From: Chthonomonas sp.
GTDB taxonomy: Bacteria > Armatimonadota > Fimbriimonadia > Fimbriimonadales > Fimbriimonadaceae
Length of the DNA stretch: 64,000 nucleotides
Reading direction: 5' to 3'
NCBI GenBank assembly: GCA_016788115.1
Contig: JAEURR010000006.1
Coordinates: 1-64,000 of the forward strand
Below the pieces are notes generated by a model. It did not search any database and was not told the DNA's origin. It saw nothing but the letters and a program-made list of their open reading frames with translations. The translations under genes and the position numbers were made by a program. The stretch's first letter is position 1; each line of letters begins with the position of its first letter. Of the stretch, positions 8,641-18,349 are shown in pieces.

Positions 8641-11627
8641 TATATGTTCCACCTTCCCGGCACTGATCGTCCGTAGCCCTCTAACGTCTCAGAACCTTCG
8701 ACCCCAATCGCGGCGAAATGCTTCTTCGCTGACCTCATCTTTGCAACTTCGGTCGGGCGGAGTTTGGAATCATCCAGGGTGCTCTTGGTCTCCCGGATCA
8801 TATAGATTCGATCCTGGCCGTCCTCATGCTTGATGATCGCCCAGTCCGGATTGTACGGCCCGACGGGAGTTGGTATCTGGAACTTCGCGGGCAGCTTCAT
8901 GAAGAGTTTGATGTCCGGCATTCCATCCAGAATCTCGGCGAACTGCCGCTCGACGTCCGAGTCGTAGACAACATAGTCGAAGTCAGTCTTCTGTCCATTC
9001 TGGACCTTGTACAACTGATCGAGGAATCGTTCCTTCTCTTCCTCGCCATCCTTCTGAAGTTCGCGCAGCTCATAGACGTAGCCAGCGATCTTCTCGTACT
9101 GAATCCCCTCAACCACGAGCTTGGCAAGCTCATCCTGGAGCTTCCGCTTCGCTAGTGCGATGAAGTCGTTTGGATTTCCGAGGAACCAATCAAGTTTCTC
9201 GCTTTGGATCAGGATGTCGATGATCGTGGCCCTCGTGAGGGAGGTGGCTTCCTGAAGCTCGGTCACGATGTCAGGCAGATCGTAGCTGCCCTTCAAGTCC
9301 TTCGATCCCTCTCGAACGACAGAGCCCTTCGCGCCGCCACGTAGAACCTTCACTCCAGCATAGGTGGCGACAATCCGCAGCGGGTCTATCGGCGGTGAAG
9401 ACTGAATCGCCTTCACTGCATTCTCGATGATCTGCTCTCTCTGCACCGAGACTCGATAAGTGGTCTTGCGGCTGATCGTCTCCCAGAATGCCTCAAATTC
9501 AGGTGTTCGATACAGCTCCTTATTGAGCCGACGAACCTGCCGCTTGCTGGCGGGCTTGACGTACTTCTCGATGCTCGCCCGGCTCACCAGGCTGATGATC
9601 TCGGCCTCGTACGGAAGAAACTTTTCAGGGAGGCTCAGATCAAACCCGAGCGTATCGGGAAGAAACTTGGAAGTGATCTTGCCTTCCTTGATGAAGCCCT
9701 TGGCATCCAGGTGATTCCAGATTTCGACGGATTGGTTGTATCCGAGCAGGTCATCAGTAACCGCGCCATTCGCATCGACAGCGGCGATCTTGGCAAACTC
9801 GGTCTTCCGAACTTGCCCAATCTCAACGCCCGCATCCTTGTATTCCTTCTGGAGGCTTTTGGCAAAGGACTGGTAAGACTCGTTCGCCACAACCGTCAGC
9901 GTCGCAATGCTTCGCTCTCCTACTCGAACGAAGCCCTGTGGTGTTTTCGTGACCGGCAATCGAAGTCCGCGGCCAATTGTCTGCCGACGCTCAACGTCGG
10001 CTCCCATCTCGCGGAGAGTGCAGATTTGGAACACGTTTGGGTTGTCCCAGCCCTCGCGCAAAGCCGAGTGGCTGAAGATGAATCGAACCGGCTCCTCTTC
10101 GTCGAGAAGTCGCTCCTTGTCCTGCATGATCAGCTCGTAGGCGTCGTCGTCGGCCTTCGTGGCCCCGGTTGAATCCTGGAATGTCGTCTTGCCCTTGGCT
10201 TTGAGTTGCGAGAAGTACGCTCGGCGCACCTCTGAAGGATCGTGCGGAATCAACTCTTGCCAACGTTGGGACTTCGCCCGCTCTTCCACGAATACTTCGT
10301 CGAACCACTTCACGAACTCGCCGTTCGCGTCGTCATTGTTCACGCCGTCCCCAAGGTAGCTCGCGACTTTGTCCACGAAGAAGAGACTCAGCACCTTGAT
10401 GCCTTTATCGCGAAGCATGGAATCCTTTCGGAAATGCTCCTTGACCGTCTCACGGATCATTTCCTTATAGATCGCGCCGGAAGCGCCTCCGATGCTCTCG
10501 CCGACATCGAGGATGCCATGCTTCGTGAGCTCGATTTGAGGCGGCTCGATGCTCATCTCCATGACCCGCCAGCCTTCGTAGACTGGGTTGTCGGTGAGTC
10601 GAGGATCAGACAGCTCCTGGTTCTGGCGCACGCTCACAACCTTACGTTCGAGCGTGCCGTCAGCTTTTCGGCAAGCTAGTTCGAGACGCGCAACCCACGG
10701 ATCACGCTTCACCTCAACGAGTTTGATATGCGGGGTCGCATCAGAACCCTCCTGGTGAATATCAGTGACAACGATTTGCTTGACCAGCTCCAGGTCATGA
10801 GCGTCCACCGGATCAAGGCGATACGCCACGTTCCGTTGCTTTCGGTGCGTCGCGCTATACCTGAGAGTACAAGTCGGGGCAAGTTCACTGACCGAAGACT
10901 GCGAAAGCAGCGACTCCATGTTTTGAGGCTCATCCATGATCACAAACGGCCGGGTGGCCTTTAGGTAGTCAATGGGGCGTAAACCATTCAGCTTGTCTCG
11001 GGTCTGATGGATGATTCGATTGTTCTTGTCGCCCCGAATCGAGGCAATGGTCATGATAAGGATCTGGAGGTTCGTTGAAGTCGCAAAGGACTGCACCTCC
11101 TCCGCTGAATCACCTCGGTAGATGGTGGCGTCGAATGGAAGATCCGGATAGAGATTACGGAAGTGCTCCCGCATCAACCGGATGCTTGTATTCACTCCCT
11201 CGCGGATAGCCACGCTCGGTACGAGAATGATGAACTTACTGAAGTTGTAGTTCCGAGCAAGCTCGAACATCGTGCGGAGGTACACATAGGTCTTTCCTGT
11301 TCCCGTTTCCATCTCGATGTCGAAGTCGAGAGCGTTGTCGAAGAGCTTCGGAATGACTTCCAGACCATTGCGGTCTTGAACCCGCTGGAGGTTGGCTAAG
11401 ATGACCTCGTGGTCTAAGACGAGATTGTTGCCGATTGCCCCGATTTCCTCGGAGTAGTCCATGTCGAGCCGGAGGTTCTGAACGTCATCCGAAGGATTCG
11501 CAGTCTTCAGCGTGGTCTTGAGCCTCTCGACGTCCTTCGGCTGCCCATCGAAAAGCTCCACGACGCTCTGAATCGCGTCGAGCTGATACTGTTGCTTCGG
11601 ATCAAACTGAAAACCGGAAGTGCTCAT
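8640..11627 (-). CDS. Type III restriction enzyme, Res subunit (element A)
   Basis: A 995-residue SF2 helicase-nuclease. Motif I is E-T-G-T-G-K-T at 107-113 and motif II D-E-P-Q at 232-235. Motif III lies near S-A-T-H. Motif VI is Q-T-I-G-R-G-L-R-L-P. A C-terminal PD-(D/E)XK-like nuclease is marked by N-P-D-W-A-I and R-E-T-K-S. Res subunits translocate or slide on DNA and cut between head-to-head unmethylated sites together with Mod. The start was set to the ATG at 11627 (M-S-T-S-G-F-Q-F-D), 4 bases after the Mod stop; the longer frame would run into mod. Its 3' end overlaps the OLD start by one base. Confidence 0.92.
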   Translation of the reverse strand: MSTSGFQFDPKQQYQLDAIQSVVELFDGQPKDVERLKTTLKTANPSDDVQNLRLDMDYSEEIGAIGNNLVLDHEVILANLQRVQDRNGLEVIPKLFDNALDFDIEMETGTGKTYVYLRTMFELARNYNFSKFIILVPSVAIREGVNTSIRLMREHFRNLYPDLPFDATIYRGDSAEEVQSFATSTNLQILIMTIASIRGDKNNRIIHQTRDKLNGLRPIDYLKATRPFVIMDEPQNMESLLSQSSVSELAPTCTLRYSATHRKQRNVAYRLDPVDAHDLELVKQIVVTDIHQEGSDATPHIKLVEVKRDPWVARLELACRKADGTLERKVVSVRQNQELSDPRLTDNPVYEGWRVMEMSIEPPQIELTKHGILDVGESIGGASGAIYKEMIRETVKEHFRKDSMLRDKGIKVLSLFFVDKVASYLGDGVNNDDANGEFVKWFDEVFVEERAKSQRWQELIPHDPSEVRRAYFSQLKAKGKTTFQDSTGATKADDDAYELIMQDKERLLDEEEPVRFIFSHSALREGWDNPNVFQICTLREMGADVERRQTIGRGLRLPVTKTPQGFVRVGERSIATLTVVANESYQSFAKSLQKEYKDAGVEIGQVRKTEFAKIAAVDANGAVTDDLLGYNQSVEIWNHLDAKGFIKEGKITSKFLPDTLGFDLSLPEKFLPYEAEIISLVSRASIEKYVKPASKRQVRRLNKELYRTPEFEAFWETISRKTTYRVSVQREQIIENAVKAIQSSPPIDPLRIVATYAGVKVLRGGAKGSVVREGSKDLKGSYDLPDIVTELQEATSLTRATIIDILIQSEKLDWFLGNPNDFIALAKRKLQDELAKLVVEGIQYEKIAGYVYELRELQKDGEEEKERFLDQLYKVQNGQKTDFDYVVYDSDVERQFAEILDGMPDIKLFMKLPAKFQIPTPVGPYNPDWAIIKHEDGQDRIYMIRETKSTLDDSKLRPTEVAKMRSAKKHFAAIGVEGSETLEGYGRSVPGRWNI

Positions 11628-11631
11628 GTTC

Positions 11632-13581
11632 TTACGCCGTCCAGAGCTCGATGCCCTTGCTCTTGCACAGCTGGGCGAGGTTCGTTTTGAGTTCGTCGTC
11701 ACCTTGGAAGGCGTCTTCGAGCATGATGATCCGCGCTGGAGCCTCATCAACAATGGCTCGAACTTGGTCGAGGGTTGGCTTGACTGACTCAGTTAGGTAG
11801 GCGATGACGAGGTTGTCTCCTACGATTCGCACGTCGAGGCCAGCTATATTCGATTCGGTGATCTTCTCAGTGAGCGAGTAGCCCTGCTTAAGTAAGATTT
11901 CAGCGAGCAAGTCGTCAGGCTTTGTGTCGTCTCTTGCAGTTTCAAGGAGACTAAAGAGGTGCTGCTCGAGAGCCGTGCGGTCGATGCCACTCGAGACGCG
12001 CCACTTGGAGAAGTTTGTGTCGACGAGCTTGTAGCACCTGAATCCGACGTCGAGATTGTGTGATTCCAGCCCCATCGACTGCGCAAGCTTCTCGCCCGCA
12101 AGTGTGATTCTCGACCTTGCAATCTCGGAAATGGTTTCGAAGCCTAGCTGGAACGCCTCTGAGTCGTCTGGGGTTGGCTCTGGTAGCTGCACCTGGATAA
12201 AACGCCGCGTACCCCCATCCTTGGCGTTCAGTGCCATTACCGCGTGAGCGGTGGTTGCTGAGCCAGCGAAGAAGTCAAGAATGATTGCATCATCATCGTT
12301 CACAAGCTTGATCAAGAATTCCAAAAGCCCTACAGGCTTAGCAAATGCGAAAGGCACTCCTAGGGCCTTGAGCTCCTTTGTCCCCTGAGAGTTTGGAAAG
12401 TCATAAATCACGTCCTCAGGGTGCAACGTCGCATGTTGATCCTCGTCATGATAAACCTTTGGGTATATGTTCCATTTTGATTGATTACCGTTCTCGTCAA
12501 GAAGCGGATTTTTGGAGGACGCTTTCGTGAATATAAGCCGATCTTTTTGGGCAAGATAAGTCTCTACTGACCACCGCCACACCTTATCAGAATTTGACTT
12601 TGGCTTGACTTTCTCTGCATCAGCCCTCTTTTCTGGAAAAACGGTTCCAGGTGGGATGATCAAGCTGCCGTCCGGTGCCTCTATGTAATAGCGCTGGTTC
12701 GGTCTTGCATCCAAAGACGGTTGATACAATGATGCGCCACTTTGCTTGTATTTTCTGCCATCTTTTTCTTCCAGTGGGTAATTATCAGGGTTAGCATCTT
12801 TGGCAATTCCAAACTCTTGCAGATAATCCACCCTGCGTGCATATGCGAGAACATAATCTTTCGTTGGTCGAAAGAATGTTCCTTTATCTGAAGTTCGTTT
12901 TGCAATTCTAGGAACCACTCCAATTTGATTTACCTCTCCGAACACCTCATCGCAAAGTTTCTTTAAGTTGGCTTGCTCGTCGTCACCGATAGAAATGAGG
13001 ATGATTCCATCGTCGGCCAGCAGATTTCGAGCGAGTTTCAGTCGCGGATACATCATGTTCAGCCAATTCGAGTGGTAGCGGCCCTCGCTCTCACTGTTGG
13101 TCGAGACCTTCTTTCCCTCCTCGTTCACCTGCCGAGTCCACTCCAGATACGTCTCCAGGCCCTCCTTGTAGTTGTCCGGATAGACGAAGTCCTTGCCTGT
13201 GTTGTATGGTGGATCGATGTAGATCAACTTGATCTTGTTGTGGTAGTGCTTCTGGAGAATCTTGAGCACTTCGAGGTTGTCGCCCTCAATGAAGACGTTC
13301 TTGGTGGTGTCCCAGTCCTTGCTGTTCGCCTTGTCGGGCCGCAGAGTGGCCGTGGTGGGTTCTTGGGCGGCCCGCAATGCTCGCTTCTTACCGGGCCAGA
13401 ACAACCCGAATCGCTCTGTGTCGCTCCCCACGTCCTCGCCGAGAAGCTCCCGTAACTTGATCACGTCGATCTTCCCATCAGCAACCACCTCCGGCATCAG
13501 TTCGGCAAGCTGAGCGGCAAGCTCAGTTTTGAAGTCCGGCGTGGAGCCTGGGGTTTCGTGAATCAATTCGTTATCGTTCAT
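11632..13581 (-). CDS. Type III DNA adenine methyltransferase, Mod subunit (element A)
   Basis: A 649-residue beta-class amino-methyltransferase: catalytic D-P-P-Y-N-T-G at 123-129 precedes the AdoMet-binding D-F-F-A-G-S-A-T-T-A near 430. The N-terminal ~90 residues (D-F-K-T-E-L-A-A-Q-L-A-E-L-x-P-E...) match the usual Mod start. It presumably modifies one strand of an asymmetric site and provides specificity for the downstream Res, with which it forms the restriction complex. The middle (~200-400) is the expected variable target-recognition region and is more AT-rich by eye than the ends, typical for shuffled specificity domains. It lies 57 bases after the SNF2-helicase gene and 4 bases before res. 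Confidence 0.93.
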   Translation of the reverse strand: MNDNELIHETPGSTPDFKTELAAQLAELMPEVVADGKIDVIKLRELLGEDVGSDTERFGLFWPGKKRALRAAQEPTTATLRPDKANSKDWDTTKNVFIEGDNLEVLKILQKHYHNKIKLIYIDPPYNTGKDFVYPDNYKEGLETYLEWTRQVNEEGKKVSTNSESEGRYHSNWLNMMYPRLKLARNLLADDGIILISIGDDEQANLKKLCDEVFGEVNQIGVVPRIAKRTSDKGTFFRPTKDYVLAYARRVDYLQEFGIAKDANPDNYPLEEKDGRKYKQSGASLYQPSLDARPNQRYYIEAPDGSLIIPPGTVFPEKRADAEKVKPKSNSDKVWRWSVETYLAQKDRLIFTKASSKNPLLDENGNQSKWNIYPKVYHDEDQHATLHPEDVIYDFPNSQGTKELKALGVPFAFAKPVGLLEFLIKLVNDDDAIILDFFAGSATTAHAVMALNAKDGGTRRFIQVQLPEPTPDDSEAFQLGFETISEIARSRITLAGEKLAQSMGLESHNLDVGFRCYKLVDTNFSKWRVSSGIDRTALEQHLFSLLETARDDTKPDDLLAEILLKQGYSLTEKITESNIAGLDVRIVGDNLVIAYLTESVKPTLDQVRAIVDEAPARIIMLEDAFQGDDELKTNLAQLCKSKGIELWTA

Positions 13582-13638
13582 TTTTCTTGTCTTAAACTTG
13601 ACTTGAGTCTATCAGGTAAGGAGTGCTGGCGAAAGGCG

Positions 13639-16494
13639 TCAGGCCGTCACCCTCCATCGAATTGAGAACAGGTGCTCGATCTCTTGAGTCCCTTTGAGAG
13701 ATTGTTCGATCAGCTCCAGGAAACGGTCAGCCTCCTCACGTAGCTTCTTCTTCGTTTCTCGGAACTCTTCATCGGCTTCTTCGGCCCGCTGTTCCCACTT
13801 TCGAGCCTCCTTCTTGTACTTGAGCTGTTCCATCGGATCGTCCGTTTGCTTGGCAAGGCGGCGAGCCTCCTTTTCCTTCGCACGATACTCTCGGATCGCT
13901 CCCTCGTGTTCTGCTTTGCGATCCTGCTGGTTTCGGTAAAGCAGCTCTTCTTGCTGATCGTAATAGCGCGAGTTTCGGCCCTGAACCTCCTTTTCAAGGT
14001 CTAGGTTCCGTGCTTTGAGGTGTGCTTCGAACTTGCTCTCGTCGACGGCAGTGGTAGAAGTTGTTGCAGTGCAAGTCAGCTCCAGCATGTCTGAGACGTA
14101 CTCTTCATCGAGCCACTCACCAGTGTCTGAAAGTGCTCCTGCGAGCATATAGGACTCACTGATGTCATCGTCCTTCGCTCGCATGGTGAAGGTGACTTGC
14201 TTGACGACCATTTCGCCGCTCTTGCCCGCGAGGCTTTTGATCGCAGTGCTCGCCCGTTCACTTGCCTGAAGGCTGAACACAAGCTCTTCAGAGGGGGTCT
14301 CGCTGGACTTTGAAGCAGCTACAACGTGCTGAGCGAGTGGACTCGCGTACCGATACTGGTGGGCGTTCTCGAGAGGTTGAGACTTGAAGTAGTAACGCCC
14401 AACCGGCGCATCCTTGACGGGCGCATCGTGAAGAACGAAGTGTCTCCCGTCACCCTCAAACGTGGCTCGCCCCTGGAGTTCATGCTTGGTGACGGCGAGC
14501 AGGAGCCGCTCGAACTTGTTGAGAACCTCACCACTCTGGGCATCATAGGCTTTGAGGCGATCTTGAACGTGTGGATCGAGATTATCGAAGACCTTTGCCT
14601 TGGCGTTCGCCATCTCGCTTGAGATCTCGGTGGCGTACTGTTGTTCGAGTTCTTTGAAGGCCTGATCGATCTCGTCGGAGGTCTTGCATCGACTGAGAAT
14701 GTTGCTGATGGCCTTCTCGAAGTCAAGCCCGTCCTCAATTGCTCCTAGCACCTCATCCGAAGCCCCGAACACGCTCTCAAAGAGGTGGAACTTCTCGCTC
14801 AATAATTGGAGGATGCGTTGCTCGGCGAGATTGCCTTGGTTGCTGAAATTGACGACCACGACATTGTGTTGCTGGCCGAAGCGATGAGCACGACCGATCC
14901 TCTGCTCGACCCGCTGGGGGTTCCAGGGCAGGTCATAGTTGACCACCATGCTGCAGAACTGGAGATTGATTCCCTCTGCGGCGGCTTCGGTGGCGATCAT
15001 GATCGTGCCTTCATCGCGGAAGTAGTCAACGAGGGCTTTCCGACGGTCGGCAGCGAGAATCCCGGTGATCAGATCACTGTCCTTGTTCTCTTCAAGCCAC
15101 GCCCGATAGATTGCCGTGGCTTCGGGGCCGTCGTTCGAACCGTTGAAGAGAAGGATGCCCTCGCCCCTTCCTGTTTTCTTGAGGTGTCGAGCGATGTACT
15201 CCTGAGTGACCGTGCTCTCAGTGAAGATGATCGCCTTCTGCGGCGCACCGATCTCAGCCAATCGAGCAAAGCCTTGATCTAGGGCGTCGTTGAGTCTGAG
15301 CGCCTTTTGGTTGACGGTAATGGAGCGTGCAAGGGCGGCGTACTCACGAAGTTCCTCGACTTCAGCCTTGATGCTGTCGTGCAGTGTCTTGTCGCTGAAG
15401 TTGAGGTTTGGCTGGATCGTCTCGACTTCATCGATCTCTTCGAGCTCCTCGCTGGTCAGATCTTCGTCAACCACGAGTCCGCCGCGATTATCTCGACGCT
15501 GGCCGCTCGTCAGTTCCTCGTTCAATCGGAAGGCGATTCTCTCTAACGTGCTCGCGACTGCGAACGTTGAGGACCCGAGTCTCTTGCGAATGATGAGGTC
15601 GCTCAGGTGGCGCTGGGTCGGCGCGAATGCATGGACTTCTTCGCGTTGGAGGTACGCGTTCACGAGATCGTAGAGCCTGATCTCATCATCGCTCGGCATG
15701 AACTCGACCGTGAGTGGGAGTCGCTTCGTGAAGCGGATGTACTTGTCCGCGTCACGCCGGAGGGTTCGCTTCGAGATTTCAGCAACCCGATCCGTAAGGT
15801 CGTCGCCACCGAGTTCACGATTCTTGATGTAGCGCTCACGAAAGGCATCGAGCGAGTAGAAGTAGTCGGGGGCAAAAACACTGACGAGGCCGTAGAGCTC
15901 CTCCAGTCGGTTTTGAAGCGGCGTTGCGGTGAGCAGAATAGTCTTGCTGGCGTTACCGACAATTTGGGAAACGGCGTTGGCGGCGCGATTCTTCCCATTC
16001 CAGTGGTTGCGGAGGCGGTGGGCTTCATCGCAGATCACGAGGTCCCACGCTCGAAGCAGGCTCGCCTCGTGCCGGGTTGCGAACTCATAGGAGCAGATGA
16101 GAACCTCTGTGCTTGACTTGGCGAGGACGCTATCCTTGTTCTTTGAGTCAACCAAGGTTGAGGGAATCAGAAACTTCTCCTGAAGCTCTTGCCTCCACTG
16201 CTGTCGAAGGCTCGATGGGGCGATGATCAGGATGCTTCGCTTGCGTTCAGCCCAGTACTGCGTGAGGACGATTCCTGCCTCGATGGTCTTGCCGAGTCCA
16301 ACCTCATCGGCAAGGATCACTCCGGGGAGATAGGGAGTCTGAAGTGCGAAGAGAGCGGCGTCGATCTGGTGCGGCTTGGGTTCAACCTGAGCATCAAAGA
16401 GAAGGCCCGCAAGCTTGCCGACATGATCGTTGGCATAGCTTCGCTGGAGCTCGTACGCGAAGTACTTGGCCTGAGGGTTGGTTAGCTGGCTCAT
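13639..16494 (-). CDS. SNF2-type SF2 helicase, first gene of defence operon
   Basis: A 951-residue Swi2/Snf2-like ATPase. Residues 61-70 contain L-A-D-E-V-G-L-G-K-T (motif I) and 156-159 D-E-A-H. L-T-A-T-P-L-Q-N-R is motif III. Motifs V-VI read A-T-E-A-A-A-E-G-I-N-L-Q, then Q-R-I-G-R-A-H-R-F-G-Q. The C-terminal ~110 residues are a highly charged coiled coil. RapA-like translocases remodel protein-DNA complexes. This type is commonly seen beside restriction-modification genes, including DISARM (DrmD), but no DrmA/DrmB is present here. It heads a leftward operon with mod, res, OLD and DUF2130. Its promoter should lie in the 206-base gap it shares with the divergent DprA-like gene. Confidence 0.9.
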   Translation of the reverse strand: MSQLTNPQAKYFAYELQRSYANDHVGKLAGLLFDAQVEPKPHQIDAALFALQTPYLPGVILADEVGLGKTIEAGIVLTQYWAERKRSILIIAPSSLRQQWRQELQEKFLIPSTLVDSKNKDSVLAKSSTEVLICSYEFATRHEASLLRAWDLVICDEAHRLRNHWNGKNRAANAVSQIVGNASKTILLTATPLQNRLEELYGLVSVFAPDYFYSLDAFRERYIKNRELGGDDLTDRVAEISKRTLRRDADKYIRFTKRLPLTVEFMPSDDEIRLYDLVNAYLQREEVHAFAPTQRHLSDLIIRKRLGSSTFAVASTLERIAFRLNEELTSGQRRDNRGGLVVDEDLTSEELEEIDEVETIQPNLNFSDKTLHDSIKAEVEELREYAALARSITVNQKALRLNDALDQGFARLAEIGAPQKAIIFTESTVTQEYIARHLKKTGRGEGILLFNGSNDGPEATAIYRAWLEENKDSDLITGILAADRRKALVDYFRDEGTIMIATEAAAEGINLQFCSMVVNYDLPWNPQRVEQRIGRAHRFGQQHNVVVVNFSNQGNLAEQRILQLLSEKFHLFESVFGASDEVLGAIEDGLDFEKAISNILSRCKTSDEIDQAFKELEQQYATEISSEMANAKAKVFDNLDPHVQDRLKAYDAQSGEVLNKFERLLLAVTKHELQGRATFEGDGRHFVLHDAPVKDAPVGRYYFKSQPLENAHQYRYASPLAQHVVAASKSSETPSEELVFSLQASERASTAIKSLAGKSGEMVVKQVTFTMRAKDDDISESYMLAGALSDTGEWLDEEYVSDMLELTCTATTSTTAVDESKFEAHLKARNLDLEKEVQGRNSRYYDQQEELLYRNQQDRKAEHEGAIREYRAKEKEARRLAKQTDDPMEQLKYKKEARKWEQRAEEADEEFRETKKKLREEADRFLELIEQSLKGTQEIEHLFSIRWRVTA

Positions 16495-16700
16495 ACGCGG
16501 TCAGATCAAATTCACTAATCAAGATTCAGGTTAGCGCAGCAAGGGACTCGATGCAATTGAGCTCTACAGCACCGTGCGCCCACTTGTTTATCTGCGCCCC
16601 TCTTCACTCCAAACTATGACGGCTGACCTCATTTACATGGTGCGTTTGCGTGGACGAGCCAGTCTTTGCCTCATGAGGGGTGGCTTGAGACCTTGGGCGC
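16495..16700. promoter_or_regulatory. Divergent intergenic region between SNF2 helicase and DprA-like genes
   Basis: A 206-base gap between oppositely oriented genes must contain both 5' control regions. I do not see a strong dyad or a clear -35/-10 pair that I would assign. Confidence 0.35.
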
Positions 16701-17228
16701 ATGGCTACTCGCCTCGCACCTGAACCACCTCGTCGTTCTGCTCCCTTTGACTCTGAACCCGGCTTCTATCCTGACGCTGGACTCTGGCTGTACGGCAATG
16801 CTCGTCTGCTCGGGACATCTTTGGCTTCAATCTCCAGAGCGTTCGGCCAACCTCACCACACTCCGAATGACATGGAGCTGATTGAGCAGGAGGCCGAACG
16901 AGCAGTTTTGGAGGGAAGAATCATCGTCGCCGGTATTCACAGTCCTGCCCACCAGCGAGCGGCCATCGTGCCGCTCCGCTGGGGAGCTCCTCGTATCCTC
17001 GTGTTCTCGGGAGGATTTCATCACCACCTCGGGCCTGATCTGAAGGAAGAGCCATTCAGGGCGGCTCGGTTGTGGCGATACCAGTTCGACGCGAAGACCG
17101 ATCTGGTGATCTCCCGCCGTGCGCCGGACAAGCTGCCCACCTTCGCCCAGTTCAACCCAACGGTTGATCGTCTCATCGAGCGGATCACGGCTCGACTCGT
17201 TCCAGGCATCCTCTTTGAACCGAGGTAG
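16701..17228 (+). CDS. DprA/LOG-like Rossmann-fold protein
   Basis: A 175-residue protein whose centre reads I-I-V-A-G-I-H-S-P-A-H-Q-R-A-A followed by P-R-I-L-V-F-S-G-G-F. This resembles the nucleotide-binding core of DprA/Smf (S-G-x-A-x-G-I-D-x-x-A-H...G-x-x-x-x-V-L). The usual catalytic-like or ssDNA-binding residues are only partly recognisable and the protein is shorter than full DprA. Short DprA-like proteins are found in phages and defence islands, where they may sense nucleotides or ssDNA. It is transcribed away from the helicase operon. Function is unproven. Confidence 0.5.
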   Translation: MATRLAPEPPRRSAPFDSEPGFYPDAGLWLYGNARLLGTSLASISRAFGQPHHTPNDMELIEQEAERAVLEGRIIVAGIHSPAHQRAAIVPLRWGAPRILVFSGGFHHHLGPDLKEEPFRAARLWRYQFDAKTDLVISRRAPDKLPTFAQFNPTVDRLIERITARLVPGILFEPR

Positions 17229-17315
17229 CCACCGTCTTGCAGTCCGAACTTCGGGCTGCTTTTTCATTGGACAAGAAAAATCCTCACGGGTGAATCCGTG
17301 AGGCTGGGATTGGGC

Positions 17316-18182
17316 TCAAGTCGCATACTCGACGCCCCGGATGAGGTCAGCGGCTCGCTGAGCCTGAGCTGCGGCAATGACAACGGCTTTCGGGTCTGCT
17401 TTGAGGACGCTGAGCCATCCGTCAATGTAAGAGGCCGCGTCACCTAGTAGGCGATCATCGAGCGAGACGGTCGCAGCGCAGAACGCTGAAGCGAGTTCGG
17501 CAACCAACTCCTCCTTGCTGTACTCGCCTGATCCGAAGCGAATCTGTCCCATTACCCCTGACCGGTTGAGCCTGGACTCGTGCCCGGTAGCGTGGCCGAG
17601 CTCGTGAAAGAGGGTGGCGTAGTAGGCGTCGGGTGTTCTGAACCGCTTGAGCTCAGGAATCTGGACGTGATCTTCGCTGGGGCGATACCACGCAGTGTCA
17701 CCACCTTCCCGGATCGTTGGTGGGCTAGGCATATGCTGAACCAAAAGTTCGGCTCGCTCGATTCGCTCGTGCTCCTTGTACTCCTCTGAGATATGAAGTT
17801 CAGCGAGTGACAGACCAACGCACTGCTCGGCATTGAACACCTTGAAGTAGCGAAGGAGCGGAACCTCTTTGGTCACGCCTGGCTCTTGCTCGTCGTCAGG
17901 CACGTTTGGCTTCCAACGCTTCCAGAAGACCACGGTCGTTGCCTTCTCTCCCGGCTTCACCGCTCCACCGAGTTCGTTAGCTTGCTTCAGCGTGAGCCAG
18001 CGGTGGTCGGTGTACGGGTGGATCGAGAGCAGAAACGTGTTCACCCCTCGGTACGGCCGGTTCGTGGTCGCGTTCGTCGGGACGGATTGGAGCTGATGCC
18101 ACGGCTTCTTCCAGGGCACAACACCTCGCTCAAGGGCTTCGATGATCGTCTTGGTGACGTTCTCGTAGATGGCGGTGCTCAC
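17316..18182 (-). CDS. ardC: ArdC-like antirestriction protein (ssDNA-binding + zincin)
   Basis: A 288-residue protein with the two ArdC modules. The N-terminal ssDNA-binding domain (~5-130) has P-W-K-K-P-W, N-R-P-Y-R-G-V-N and the hydrophobic W-L-T-L-K-Q-A region. The C-terminal metallopeptidase-like domain has H-E-L-G-H at 193-197 plus H201 (H-E-L-G-H-A-T-G-H), and E-L-V-A-E-L-A-S-A-F. ArdC proteins protect incoming plasmid DNA from host restriction during establishment. Finding one in an element that itself carries type III restriction fits a mobile element that must survive resident systems such as the one in element B. It is monocistronic or weakly linked to neighbours. Confidence 0.88.
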   Translation of the reverse strand: MSTAIYENVTKTIIEALERGVVPWKKPWHQLQSVPTNATTNRPYRGVNTFLLSIHPYTDHRWLTLKQANELGGAVKPGEKATTVVFWKRWKPNVPDDEQEPGVTKEVPLLRYFKVFNAEQCVGLSLAELHISEEYKEHERIERAELLVQHMPSPPTIREGGDTAWYRPSEDHVQIPELKRFRTPDAYYATLFHELGHATGHESRLNRSGVMGQIRFGSGEYSKEELVAELASAFCAATVSLDDRLLGDAASYIDGWLSVLKADPKAVVIAAAQAQRAADLIRGVEYAT

Positions 18183-18349
18183 GAGAGCACCTCATGTAGT
18201 TTCAAGTTCATGATGATCCTCGGCGATCAACTCGCCTGGATCACGATCTCAACTTCCTCAGGTTCCCTCATGAACGAAGGGCTCGACGCAAGCGTTGCAT
18301 GGATGTTGTGGGATTTTTGAATGTGGCCCAACTCAGCGAAACTCGATGC

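Noticed and set aside
8640-8652. GTG start for the OLD nuclease at 8652
   Set aside because: The ATG at 8640 in the TAATG junction fits family length and coupling better.
5475-16494. DISARM or BREX system
   Set aside because: SNF2 helicase and methyltransferase are present, but no DrmA/DrmB, PglZ, BrxC or BrxL-like gene is seen.
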